The translations under genes and the position numbers were made by a program. Positions 42,808 through 51,116 of a DNA stretch of 64,000 bases are shown one piece after another (position 1 is the first letter of the stretch; each line of letters starts with the position of its first letter). Source of the DNA: AP-15 sp963797115 (GTDB taxonomy: Bacteria > Pseudomonadota > Alphaproteobacteria > ATCC43930 > CGMCC-115725); assembly GCA_963797115.1 (NCBI GenBank), contig CAWCOH010000001.1:3472001-3536000 (forward strand). The letters are read 5' to 3'. Below the pieces are notes generated by a model. The model had not been told where the DNA came from. It saw nothing but the letters and a program-made list of their open reading frames with translations, and did not search any database.

Positions 42808-43473
42808 ATGAGGCAGGCGATGGCAAGGCAGAAGGTCGATCACGCGGCGCTGCGAGAGCGGCTTATCGATGCCGCCGAACGCTCCATCGCTGCGAACGGG
42901 CTCGCGGGCCTGAGGGCGCGTGACCTCGCCCACGAAGCCGGGTGTGCCGTCGGAACGATATACAATGTCTTTGAGCACCTCGACGAACTCATCCTTGGCG
43001 TCGGATCGCGGACGTTGGCGATGCTCGATGCCGCGCTCGAAGCGGGTCGGTTGGCACGTCCGTATGGTTCGACGGAGGATGCCGCAGCCGACCTGGTACG
43101 CCTCGCTCTTGCCTATCTCGCATTCGCCGCCACGCATACCGTACGCTGGCGGGTGCTCTTCGAGCATCGTATGAGCGAAGCTCGCCTTCTGCCACAGTGG
43201 TTCGTGGAACAGCAGCATCAATTGTTCGCGCAAGTCGAGCGGCCGTTGGTCACGCTGTTGCCCGATCTCGACCTGGACGCGCGCCGGATCCTCGCGCGTA
43301 CCTTGTTCTCGGCCGTGCACGGCATCGTCGCGCTCGGCCTTGAAGAGAAGCTCGTGTCCCTGCCATTTTCCGATCTCCGCAACCAGCTCGCCGCGACCGT
43401 GCGCGCGATCGCGACAGGACGCGACGAGCTTCGTTCCGTTGACTCTGCCGATAGCCAGGCGGATCTTCGCTAG
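42808..43473 (+). CDS. TetR/AcrR family transcriptional regulator
   Basis: 221 residues from ATG 42808 (an ATG at 42820 is possible). HTH in LIDAAERSIAANGLAGLRARDLAHEAG, then VGTIYNVFEHLDELIL, the TetR recognition helix pattern. The C-terminal part resembles the TetR_C_33-type ligand domain (HTVRWRVLFEHRM). Ligand unknown. It is divergent from a PspA-like gene; operator dyads lie between. Confidence 0.88.
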   Translation: MRQAMARQKVDHAALRERLIDAAERSIAANGLAGLRARDLAHEAGCAVGTIYNVFEHLDELILGVGSRTLAMLDAALEAGRLARPYGSTEDAAADLVRLALAYLAFAATHTVRWRVLFEHRMSEARLLPQWFVEQQHQLFAQVERPLVTLLPDLDLDARRILARTLFSAVHGIVALGLEEKLVSLPFSDLRNQLAATVRAIATGRDELRSVDSADSQADLR

Positions 43474-43491
43474 GGTCAGGAAGGATGCCGC

Positions 43492-44047
43492 ATGGCCGTC
43501 GAGGTACGGGAGGTAAATCCGCTCTTCGTTGCCGAGATCGGCGTGGTCGACCTCGGTAGGCCTATTGATCGGAAAATGGTCGATGTGATCTGGCAGGCGA
43601 TCGACCGTTACGCCGTCCTGGTGTTTCGCGACCAGCACCTCGACGATACGAAATTGCGCGATTTCGCGGCCAAAATCGGTGCGCTCGAGATCGGCCGATC
43701 GGCCGGGGCGACGGCGGTTGGCGCATCCCGAGATCGGCGACATTTCGAACCTCGACGGCGAGGGGCGGCAGCGAGCGCGCGACGACCGGCGGCGGCGAGC
43801 CCGAATTCGCCGATATGCGCGCCGCCTACGATGCGCTGCCCCAGGAGACGAAGGCCGCGGTCGGCGGGCTCGTCGTCGAGCACGACGTCTTCTGGTCGCG
43901 TGGTCAGATCGGCTTTACCGAATTTCCGCCGGGCGAGCGCGAGCAATATCCGCCGTCACGGTAGCGGCTGGCGCGCCGTCATCCCGGCTCGCAGTGCAAG
44001 ACGCTCTACCTGTCGGCGCACGCCTCGCGATATCGGCGCGACGCTAG
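43492..44047 (+). pseudogene. TauD/TfdA-type dioxygenase gene, decayed
   Basis: From ATG 43492: VREVNPLFVAEIGVVDLGRP, ALVFRDQHLDD-like IDRYAVLVFRDQHLDDTKLR and KIGALEIGRSA in one frame; HPEIGDISNLDGEGRQRARDD in another; then EFADMRAAYDALPQETKAAV and FPPGEREQYPPS in a third, ended by a stop, with CKTLYLSAHASR after it. The segment carrying the H-x-D iron-binding pair, about 35 codons, is missing between the second and third parts. Without it the Fe(II)/2-oxoglutarate site cannot form. At least two frameshifts and one deletion. Confidence 0.8.
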
Positions 44048-44067
44048 ACGAAGCGGCTAGAGGGTCG

Positions 44068-45282
44068 TCAGTCTCTGATCGGCCCGACCAGGGCGCCGTA
44101 GATGAGCGGACGCAAAAGGTGGCGGTAGTAAAGTCGCCGCTCGGGAGCCATCATCATGGCGACGACGACCAATTGCTCGACCGGGTCGATCCAGAAAGAG
44201 GTGCCTAAGACGCCGCCCCAGAAATATTCTCCGACCGAGCCCGGCAGCGGGCATCGGCCGGCGGTGGTACGCACCGCAAAACCTAGGCCAAAGCCGTAGC
44301 CCATCTCAGGCACCGGTGCCAGCGCGCCGAACCGCGGACGCGCGGTTTCGCCGTAGACGCAATCGGGCGGCAGATGGTCGGAGGCCATCAGTGCCACGGT
44401 CTTCGGCGCCAAGATCCGGGTTCCATCGAGCTCGCCGCCGTTCACCAGCATCTGGCAGAACCGGGCATAGTCCGCCGCGGTCGACACGGCCCCGCCACCC
44501 CCCGAGGCCCAGCGCCGCGGATGAGTGACGTCGCGCATCGGCGGTCGTGCCCCTGTCGCCGGATCGATCTGGGGCTCGGCGACGCGGGCCGCGCGCTCGC
44601 CGGTCGCGGCGAACCCGGTATCGCGCAGACCGAACGGCCGGCTGATCCGCGCGTCGATGAACTCCGCCAGATCCTGACCGGAAACGACCTCGACCACGCG
44701 CCCGAGCACGTCGGTCGACATGCTGTATTCCCAGGTGGTCCCCGGCTCGAACATCAGCGGCAGGGCGGCCAGCTTGGTCACCAACTCGGCGTTGGTCTGG
44801 TCTTCGGCCATCGGCTGGGCGTCACGCCAGATCATCTGCACCGGCGAGTCGCCAAAGGCCGCATAGGTCAGCCCCGAGGTATGGCGCAACAGATCCTGAA
44901 TGGTCATCGCCCGCTTGGCAGGCGTGCGCTCGACGCCCACCGTGCGATTTGCGAGCTCCGGCAGGTACTCGGCGACCGGGGCGGCGATCTGCAGCTTGCC
45001 TTCCTCGGCCAAGATCATCGCAGCAACCGAGGTCAACGGCTTGGTCATCGACGCGATCCTGAAGATCGCATCGAGCTCCATCGTCGCCTTCGCCTCGCGG
45101 TCCCGCCAGCCAAAGGCTTCGGCATAGGCGACGTGGCCGGCACGAGCGATCATCACGACCGCTCCCGGGATCATGTTGCGCTCGACGTCCTGCCGGAACG
45201 TCGCCGAGAGGCGGGCGAGACGCTTCGCCGATAGCCCGACTTCCTTCGGACGATCGGCCCTGGGTAATCCGAGATTGCTCAT
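44068..45282 (-). CDS. Serine hydrolase of the beta-lactamase/class C (EstB-like) family
   Basis: 404 residues from ATG 45282, which overlaps the stop of the upstream LLM gene. The active-site SxxK is S78-M-T-K81 in FRIASMTKPLTS. The tyrosine motif is in TWEYSMSTDVLG (Y-S-M in place of Y-x-N). GGGGAVSTAADYARF is the family's conserved region, and WGGVLGTSFWIDP stands where beta-lactamases have KTG. No signal peptide, so a cytoplasmic esterase is likelier than a beta-lactamase or DD-peptidase. It is translationally coupled to the LLM enzyme, suggesting ester cleavage in the same catabolic route. Confidence 0.86.
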   Translation of the reverse strand: MSNLGLPRADRPKEVGLSAKRLARLSATFRQDVERNMIPGAVVMIARAGHVAYAEAFGWRDREAKATMELDAIFRIASMTKPLTSVAAMILAEEGKLQIAAPVAEYLPELANRTVGVERTPAKRAMTIQDLLRHTSGLTYAAFGDSPVQMIWRDAQPMAEDQTNAELVTKLAALPLMFEPGTTWEYSMSTDVLGRVVEVVSGQDLAEFIDARISRPFGLRDTGFAATGERAARVAEPQIDPATGARPPMRDVTHPRRWASGGGGAVSTAADYARFCQMLVNGGELDGTRILAPKTVALMASDHLPPDCVYGETARPRFGALAPVPEMGYGFGLGFAVRTTAGRCPLPGSVGEYFWGGVLGTSFWIDPVEQLVVVAMMMAPERRLYYRHLLRPLIYGALVGPIRD

Positions 45283-45283
45283 G

Positions 45284-46474
45284 TCAGTTCGCGAAGGCCG
45301 GCTCGGCGACCTTGGCCTTTTGGAACTCGGGCATGACTTCTTTCCCAAACCATTCGAGCTGTTCGAGGCAGACCGATTTCGGCACGCCGACCGAGAGGCT
45401 CACCGACACGTGATCGAGGCCCGAATAGCGCCTTTCGAGGCTCTTCAGGTGCTCGATGACCTGCTCGGGCGACCCGCACAGAACCCCGCCGTTGGCGATC
45501 GCGTCCTCGATCCGCGGGAGCTTGGCGTGGGGTGCGCGCTTGGGGTCGCGCATGATCTCGATCTGCTCGTCGCTCAACGCCCGCACCAGCCGCAGCTCGC
45601 CGAACATCTTCATGTTTTCTTCGTAGTATTTCCCCGCCTCGCGAATGCCCTGCTCCCGGTTCTTGGCGAGGTAGAAGTGGAAGCCGAAGCACAGCCGTTC
45701 GCCCAGTTCCAGCTGCTGGCCGATCCGCGCATGCGCCGCCTGCCAGTCGAGGACGACCCGATGCATCGCACCGCCCTCGGCGGAGCCGCCGCCAATCAGC
45801 CCCCTGATCCCGTGCTTGGCCATGAAATCGAGCGCCCGCGCCGTACCGCCCTGAACCGGCTGCCAGCACTCGACCGGCAGCCGCAGGGGCCTGGGAACCA
45901 CGGTCAGCTCCTTCAGATCGTAGCCGCGATAGGGCACCCGCGCCGGGATTGTGTAATGCTTGCCCTCATGCGAGAACGACTCGTTGTTGAACGCCTTGAA
46001 GATCAGGTCGACCTGCTCCTCGAAAAGCTCGCGATTGGCCGGCTGATCGAGCAGCGGCGAGCCGAAGGTTTCGACCTCGCGGGTGTGATAGCCCCGCCCG
46101 ACGCCGAAAATGACCCGGCCGCCGGTCAGGATGTCGGCCGTGGCGTAATCCTCGGCGAGGCGCAGCGGGTTCCACATCGGGCAGATGTTGAAGCCGCAGC
46201 CGAGCTTGATGTTGCGCGTCAGATGTGTCAGGTGCAGCGCCGCCATCAGCACATTGGGGATGCACTCGTAGCCCTCGTGCTGGAAATGGTGCTCGGCCAT
46301 CCAGAAGGCGTTGTAGCCGAGGCGATCCATCAGCTGGGCCATCGCTTCGGCCTTGTCGAAGACCGTGGCAAGTTGTTCGTTCGGAAACCGGCGATCGTTC
46401 ACCGGGGTGCCGGCATAACCGGCATTTTCCATGTCGATGTGCCCGGCGAACAGACTGTCGAATTTGGTAATCAT
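45284..46474 (-). CDS. LLM class flavin-dependent oxidoreductase
   Basis: 396 residues. TIM-barrel flavoprotein: YNAFWMAEHHFQHEGYECIPN, ICPMWNPLRLAEDYATADILTG, RVIFGVGRGYHTREVETFG and SPEQVIEHLKSLERRY. Different subfamily from the LLM enzyme at 25.5 kb. Probably an FMN-dependent monooxygenase. It overlaps the serine hydrolase start, and the pair resembles the oxygenase-hydrolase pairing at 24.5-27.5 kb. Confidence 0.88.
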   Translation of the reverse strand: MITKFDSLFAGHIDMENAGYAGTPVNDRRFPNEQLATVFDKAEAMAQLMDRLGYNAFWMAEHHFQHEGYECIPNVLMAALHLTHLTRNIKLGCGFNICPMWNPLRLAEDYATADILTGGRVIFGVGRGYHTREVETFGSPLLDQPANRELFEEQVDLIFKAFNNESFSHEGKHYTIPARVPYRGYDLKELTVVPRPLRLPVECWQPVQGGTARALDFMAKHGIRGLIGGGSAEGGAMHRVVLDWQAAHARIGQQLELGERLCFGFHFYLAKNREQGIREAGKYYEENMKMFGELRLVRALSDEQIEIMRDPKRAPHAKLPRIEDAIANGGVLCGSPEQVIEHLKSLERRYSGLDHVSVSLSVGVPKSVCLEQLEWFGKEVMPEFQKAKVAEPAFAN

Positions 46475-47058
46475 GGCATCGCCTCCGGAGAAAATCGCCG
46501 ATCAATCCTTAAATGGCATTCTAAACCCGGTTTCGCGGCTGACAACCCGGAACGCCCCGACATTTTAGGGCAGCCACCTGCAACTGACGCCCGGCGCCCC
46601 AATCATGGATTGCATCGGCGATCGCGCATCCCGCCATGTGCAGCGAATCAGCAGCAAAATCTCGCCCGTCGGTTGAATAGCCGGCTAAACCTACCCCCCT
46701 CGAGTTACCAACCGAGTGTTCCTTTTCGCGTATCACGCGTTGAACCCTAGTTTCCTACCTGATAATTCAGGTGGGGTTCAGGCGCAGACCCAACCTGTGG
46801 TCATCGCCTCGGTCTGCAACATCGTCCAGCCCGCGAAGGTTCCTGGCACCGACAAATCCGTGCATCATGTCATGTCGTCAATTGATTAAACATGTGCGGA
46901 CTGTACCACAGTATTGCGATATTGTCAATCTCTCGGCCCAGAGCCGGCAGAAACCGAACCTCCCACCACGGGAGGTTGGCGAGACACCTACATATATTAC
47001 GAATGCCTCGCTCGGCGGGTCCCGCGAAACCTCGCTCGCCTTTTCGGAGATCTCGGCC
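46475..47058. other. Intergenic stretch, no supportable gene
   Basis: 584 bases between the divergent LLM and exported-protein genes. AACCTCCC (46957-46964) and GGGAGGTT (46970-46977) form a small hairpin before the exported-protein gene. Open frames here have no family signature. Confidence 0.4.
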
Positions 47059-47373
47059 ATGCGGATTGTTGGTTTCTCGTTGGTGATACTATGCTGTCTT
47101 TCCGCCGCCAGCCCCGGCTCGGCGCAACAGGGTGCCAGTGACGCCGTCACCGCCAGCCAGAAAGACATCGGCAAAGTACAAACCAGGATCCAGAAATACG
47201 AGCAAGCTCTGGGCGTCATCAACCAGCTGGCGCGTCCGGATCAGGCGACCGTCGAATGCAATGGGGTTTGCTATTTCCCCAGCAGCAGCAGGCCCATCGC
47301 ATGGCGGTGCGAGCCCGGCAAGAAATGTGATCTGCATTGCACGGTCAACCCGCCGGCCGGTGGCTGCAATTGA
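47059..47373 (+). CDS. Small exported cysteine-containing protein
   Basis: 104 residues from ATG 47059 (the open frame extends back to 46771 without a signal). Signal peptide MRIVGFSLVILCCLSAASPG, cleavage likely after GSA in PGSAQQGA. The mature part has a helical segment (SQKDIGKVQTRIQKYEQALG) and then a compact cysteine-rich end with CNGVCYF, RCEPGKKCDLHC and GGCN: six or seven cysteines in about 40 residues, suited to disulfides in the periplasm. No family recognised. Confidence 0.65.
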   Translation: MRIVGFSLVILCCLSAASPGSAQQGASDAVTASQKDIGKVQTRIQKYEQALGVINQLARPDQATVECNGVCYFPSSSRPIAWRCEPGKKCDLHCTVNPPAGGCN

Positions 47374-47520
47374 TAGGCGCTGTTAAAAGGGTGCAATCAC
47401 GCTTAATCGGGAGTCGTCGTACGAGCGACACGATACGTTCCGGCAGTGACCCACTTTGTAATCAGCGGGCCGTCTCGGGCCTTGGGGTTGGCGCGGCATT
47501 CAACGCGCTCCCGTGTTAGC

Positions 47521-48585
47521 CTAAGCAGAACAAAGGCGATCAAGCGCCAAAGCGATCAACCGATCATCAAATAATTTGAGTTTGCGCGTCCCGGCTCCGG
47601 CGCCGCCCCGCCATCTCCTTAAGCCGTTCTTTATGTCGTCGAGCCGCGGTGGTATTTGTTCATGATGAAGAAGCCAATCTACCGTTCCCAAGAGTTCCAT
47701 TCCGAGTGGCGACTCGAAACCATTAATTAGCGCGGCAGTGGCGTCTAAGGCGGGACGGTAGGTCTTAGCTTCTGAATTCAAATAAAGTGCCACCCTATCT
47801 ATCTTTCTGTCATCGTATCCGATCACATCTAAGAGACCAGCGTCCGCCAAGCGCTTATCGCAATGCAAATAACTCCCGTCCAAGGCATTCAACAAATGTC
47901 TTAGCTTGGGGGAAAAGGGGCCGAATTGATCAGCACGAAATTCCAACTGAAGTGGATTAGGTAGATCTCGGGAAATGATTTCCCTTTCTAGGAAATATGC
48001 GAGCTTCTGAATTTCGAGCATCGTGCACTCGAAGCCAAGGACCCAATAATGGCGTATCAGCTCGGTCATGAATGCGCGTGCTGGTGTCAGCTTTTCTACT
48101 CCCGCGCGCTTAGCCACATTTTGATATTCCGGCGTAGGTTCGTAGACCGTAATGGTCACATCTCGCAGAGAATCAAGCGCCTTTACGATCAAAGGACGGA
48201 CGTCCTGCCAATCAAGGCCGCCATTGCCGCTGCCTAAGGGTGGCAACGCTATAGAATGGACTGCGTGCTCTTCGATGAAGCGCCGTAAATCACCTAGACC
48301 CTCCTCAATCCATTCAAGTTTAGATGGCGACCGCCAATGCTGTTTGGTGGGAAAATTTATGATCCACTTTGGCCCACCCATAACGTCTCTTCGCTCAGTC
48401 GCAAATACACGACCGATCTTGATGTCACCCCGGTCGCACGCCTGTTTGTAGAGTTTGAGATTTTCAGGGAACGCTTCCTTGAACATCAAAGCGATGCCCT
48501 TACCCATCACGCCAACCGTGTTGACGGTGTTAACCAGGGCCTCAGCCTCAGCGTCCAAAAGGTTGCCTTGGGTGAATGTGATCAT
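47521..48585 (-). CDS. darG: DarG antitoxin (macrodomain DNA ADP-ribosylglycohydrolase)
   Basis: 354 residues from ATG 48585, overlapping the DarT stop as ATGA (GTG 48597 is possible). N-terminal macrodomain: TFTQGNLLDAEAEALVNTVN, GVMGKGIALMFKEAFPE and ALPPLGSGNGGLDW, which bind ADP-ribose. The C-terminal half (LTPARAFMTELIRHYWVLGFE, LEIQKLAYFLER) is the DarG-specific domain that binds DarT. It would remove ADP-ribose from thymidine in DNA and hold the toxin. Intact here. The low-GC codon use of this gene and darT contrasts with the surroundings and suggests acquisition. Confidence 0.88.
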   Translation of the reverse strand: MITFTQGNLLDAEAEALVNTVNTVGVMGKGIALMFKEAFPENLKLYKQACDRGDIKIGRVFATERRDVMGGPKWIINFPTKQHWRSPSKLEWIEEGLGDLRRFIEEHAVHSIALPPLGSGNGGLDWQDVRPLIVKALDSLRDVTITVYEPTPEYQNVAKRAGVEKLTPARAFMTELIRHYWVLGFECTMLEIQKLAYFLEREIISRDLPNPLQLEFRADQFGPFSPKLRHLLNALDGSYLHCDKRLADAGLLDVIGYDDRKIDRVALYLNSEAKTYRPALDATAALINGFESPLGMELLGTVDWLLHHEQIPPRLDDIKNGLRRWRGGAGAGTRKLKLFDDRLIALALDRLCSA

Positions 48586-49227
48586 CAGAAGTACCATCCC
48601 CGTTGGCTGATGATGCTAAGAGAAACGCCAGCATCATCTGCTAGTCTTCTGGCTTTATCACGCTCGATGGCATTATAGCACGCTATCCCGAGCAGGGAAG
48701 CAATTGGCAAATGCCTGTGCACAAGAGCTTCCGCTTGATAGCGATCTGTTTTCTCTGGGTTCTCGGCATCCCTTTTGAAATCATGTTGCTGCAAAATCGT
48801 CCAATCTATCGTGGATAGATCATCTAAGCTATTGTAATAACGGGCGTATCCTAAGTAAGCGTGCCTATCAGTAAACAAGAACCTGACACGGTCCGTTGCG
48901 AGTTTCCTCAAGGACGAAACCAATATAACAATTTCTTCATTGGACCGTTGACGAATTCCTCGATAGCCAGTTTTGATATTATAGGACATCATAGATAGCG
49001 GCGTGAAATAAAATGGGATGTAATCGCTGAGGCTCCCGCCGGGCGAGACCGGGACGGCACGATAGTGGCGGTTGGCGATCAGATCGGCGTTGCCGATGCT
49101 GACGAATTCCGAAGCGAGTTCGATTGGAGTTACGGCAATGGAGGCCGTTCGCCAGAATCCACGGTAAGTTGTCCCGGTGGGTGATCCGGAAAATGAGTGC
49201 CTTTTCAGGGTTAAGAAGGTCCCGCAT
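48585..49227 (-). pseudogene. darT: DarT toxin gene (DNA thymidine ADP-ribosyltransferase), frameshifted
   Basis: From ATG 49227: MRDLLNPEKALIFRITHRDN and LPWILANGLHCRN hold the NAD-binding histidine region. At about 49105-49115 the frame slips, after which FVSIGNADLIANRHY, PVSPGGSLSDYIPFYFTPLS, FLFTDRHAYLG and the catalytic-glutamate region RYQAEALVHRHLPI follow to the stop at 48585. All known motifs exist but in two frames. Reading from the other open start (49286) gives an N-terminus without the NAD-site histidine. If the shift is real the toxin is off while DarG is kept. Confidence 0.78.
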
Positions 49228-49532
49228 ATCACTATTTGGTTGCGGTTCGCCGCCGTCCTCAGCATGGTGGCCATCATGGTCAGCATCGAATCTACCCTAC
49301 GCTATACCCCAAGCATATAGAAGCGTAGGCGCCCTAAGGCCTGCAGAGTTTGGGTTGGGTGGCCGAAGTCTGGCCCTCGCTCAACCCCACAAATTCAAAG
49401 CGAATCACTACCCGCGCTTCACCTTACCGAGGTTCGGTCGTATCCTGCGAAGCGGCTCCCCGGCTATAGCCCGATATAATTACAGGCCATCCGGGGGACA
49501 CAAGACTGCGGCACCACTGGAGGATTTCGACC

Positions 49533-50078
49533 ATGGCAAGGCTTCCGCCCATTACCAGCAAGGATCAGGTCGCGGCCGAGAACGGGGCAATTTTTGACTC
49601 GATCGTCGCGAGCCGTGGGGCGGTCCAGGGACCGTTCACGATGTTCCTGCACAGCCCGGAGCTGGCCGGGCGCCTCGCGAATCTCGGCGCTTACGTTCGC
49701 TTCGAGGGCTCGCTCGATATGCGTGCGCGGGTGCTCGCCGCGATGACCGTCGCCCGCGAGTTCGAGGCGGTCTATGTCTGGGGTGCGCAAGCGGGCGGCG
49801 CCCGCCGGCTCGGCGTACCAGAGACGACGATTACCGCGATCCGCGAGAACCACGCGCACGGCATCCCGCCGGAGGACGCCGCGATCGTCGAATTCACCCG
49901 ACAGCTCCTGCGCAAGCACCGCGTTGACGACGCGAGTGCCAAGGCGATGCAGGCGCGCTTCGGCAATGACGGGTTCATCCAGCTGACAGGTGCCATCGGG
50001 TATTACAGCATGCTGGCAATGACCGTGAACGCCTGCGAACTGGAGGCAGCCCCGAACGCCGAGGTCCTCAGGGTCTGA
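49533..50078 (+). CDS. Carboxymuconolactone decarboxylase/AhpD-like family protein
   Basis: 181 residues. Helical AhpD-like fold: GPFTMFLHSPELAGRLANLGAYVRFEGSLDMR, then LAAMTVAREFEAVYVWGAQ, which in AhpD would carry the CxxC pair. Here no cysteine pair is present (EFEAVYVW), so peroxidase-type chemistry is unlikely. A decarboxylase or lyase role is possible but unproven. Stands between darT and a repeat. Confidence 0.8.
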   Translation: MARLPPITSKDQVAAENGAIFDSIVASRGAVQGPFTMFLHSPELAGRLANLGAYVRFEGSLDMRARVLAAMTVAREFEAVYVWGAQAGGARRLGVPETTITAIRENHAHGIPPEDAAIVEFTRQLLRKHRVDDASAKAMQARFGNDGFIQLTGAIGYYSMLAMTVNACELEAAPNAEVLRV

Positions 50079-50107
50079 GGGCGAACCCCGAGCGTTCTAA
50101 TCTATCC

Positions 50108-50260
50108 GATCATCTCGGAGCCACCGCCCCTCTCCGCCCTTCAGGGGGGAGGGAGGGGTCCGCGAAGCGGGAGGGTGAGGTGGGTGGTGCCGAGAACCGG
50201 TTCGTCGCCCCCCTCACCCTGCCCTCTCCCCCGGCCAGCGGGGGGAGAGGGTAACTAGAT
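50108..50260. repeat. Two C/G-run palindromes (CCCTCTCCC-type repeat)
   Basis: CCCCTCTCCGCCC-n-GGGGGGAGGGAGGGG at about 50127-50158 and CACCCTGCCCTCTCCCCCGG with its mirrored GGGGGGAGAGGG at about 50214-50252 form two nested inverted repeats of one family. A related hairpin lies inside the TPP riboswitch of thiC. The element begins 30 bases after one gene and ends 22 bases before the truncated oxidoreductase. Confidence 0.7.
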
Positions 50261-50281
50261 TTGATGAGACAGCCTCACGTT

Positions 50282-50959
50282 TCACTCCGGCATCCGCGGC
50301 GGTACCGCGTTCGGCCCTGCAAAATACTCGCAGTGCGCGGTCCCCGGCGGCCAATGTGCCGAGGCCGCTGCGGCTGCCGCCATCATGCCGGCAGGACCGC
50401 AATAATAGAGATGCGTGCCCGGCTGGCATTCGCGCAAGACCGCGGTAAGGTCGAGCCCTTTGGCTGGATCGCCGCCGTCATGGTGGAACTGGACGTAGCC
50501 CTGCGCGGCAAGGATCGCGAGGTCGTCAAGAAAGGCGGTCTCCTCGGGTGAGCGCGTGCAATAATGCAGGCGGAACTGGGCGCGCCGGCGGCGCAATTCC
50601 GCGATCATCGCCATGATCGGGGTGATGCCGATGCCGCCGGCGATCATCAGATGACGCTCGGCCGCTTCGGCGAGGGGAAAGTTGTTGCGCGGCATCGAGC
50701 CCTCGAGGAGATCGCCCACGCGAACACTCTCGTGCAACAGCGAAGAGCCGGGTCCCTCGCGGAGCACGGCAATGCAGTAGCGCCCCCGTTCGACCGGGTC
50801 GTTCCACAACGAAAAATCGCGCAGCAGCCTCTCCGACAGCCGCAGCGAGATGTGTGCTCCGGCCGCGAAGCGCGGCAGATCATGCCCACCCGGGTCGACG
50901 AGCTCGTAGCCGTTGATCCTCGCGGCGAGATAGGTGATCGAGCGGATGCGGAGCAGCAT
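50282..50959 (-). CDS. Phthalate-dioxygenase-reductase-like oxidoreductase lacking the 2Fe-2S domain
   Basis: 225 residues. FMN-binding barrel (FAAGAHISLRLSERLLRDFSLWN, R-x-S-L) and NAD-binding part (LMIAGGIGITPIMAMIAELR, LYYCGPAGMMAAAAAA). Relatives of VanB/PobB type are about 310-320 residues and end in a plant-type 2Fe-2S domain with four cysteines; this one stops at PNAVPPRMPE. A palindromic repeat begins just after, so the 3' end was probably lost by rearrangement. Alone it could still be a flavin reductase. Confidence 0.78.
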   Translation of the reverse strand: MLLRIRSITYLAARINGYELVDPGGHDLPRFAAGAHISLRLSERLLRDFSLWNDPVERGRYCIAVLREGPGSSLLHESVRVGDLLEGSMPRNNFPLAEAAERHLMIAGGIGITPIMAMIAELRRRRAQFRLHYCTRSPEETAFLDDLAILAAQGYVQFHHDGGDPAKGLDLTAVLRECQPGTHLYYCGPAGMMAAAAAASAHWPPGTAHCEYFAGPNAVPPRMPE

Positions 50960-51116
50960 GTCAATCCGAGCCTAGCGCATCAGAAGGCCCGGCGCACAGA
51001 GCGCTGCCGGCGCCGTCTGGAACCCTCGCGCTGTCTCTGCGATTATGACCAGATGACGACCCGAACGCTGTCGATCCCCGTGCCTCCCTCGCCGTGACCG
51101 CAGGATAGCCGACGGT

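Noticed and set aside
46521..46736. Minus-strand open frame of 71 codons upstream of the LLM gene
   Set aside because: No homology signature and weak start; more likely leader DNA.
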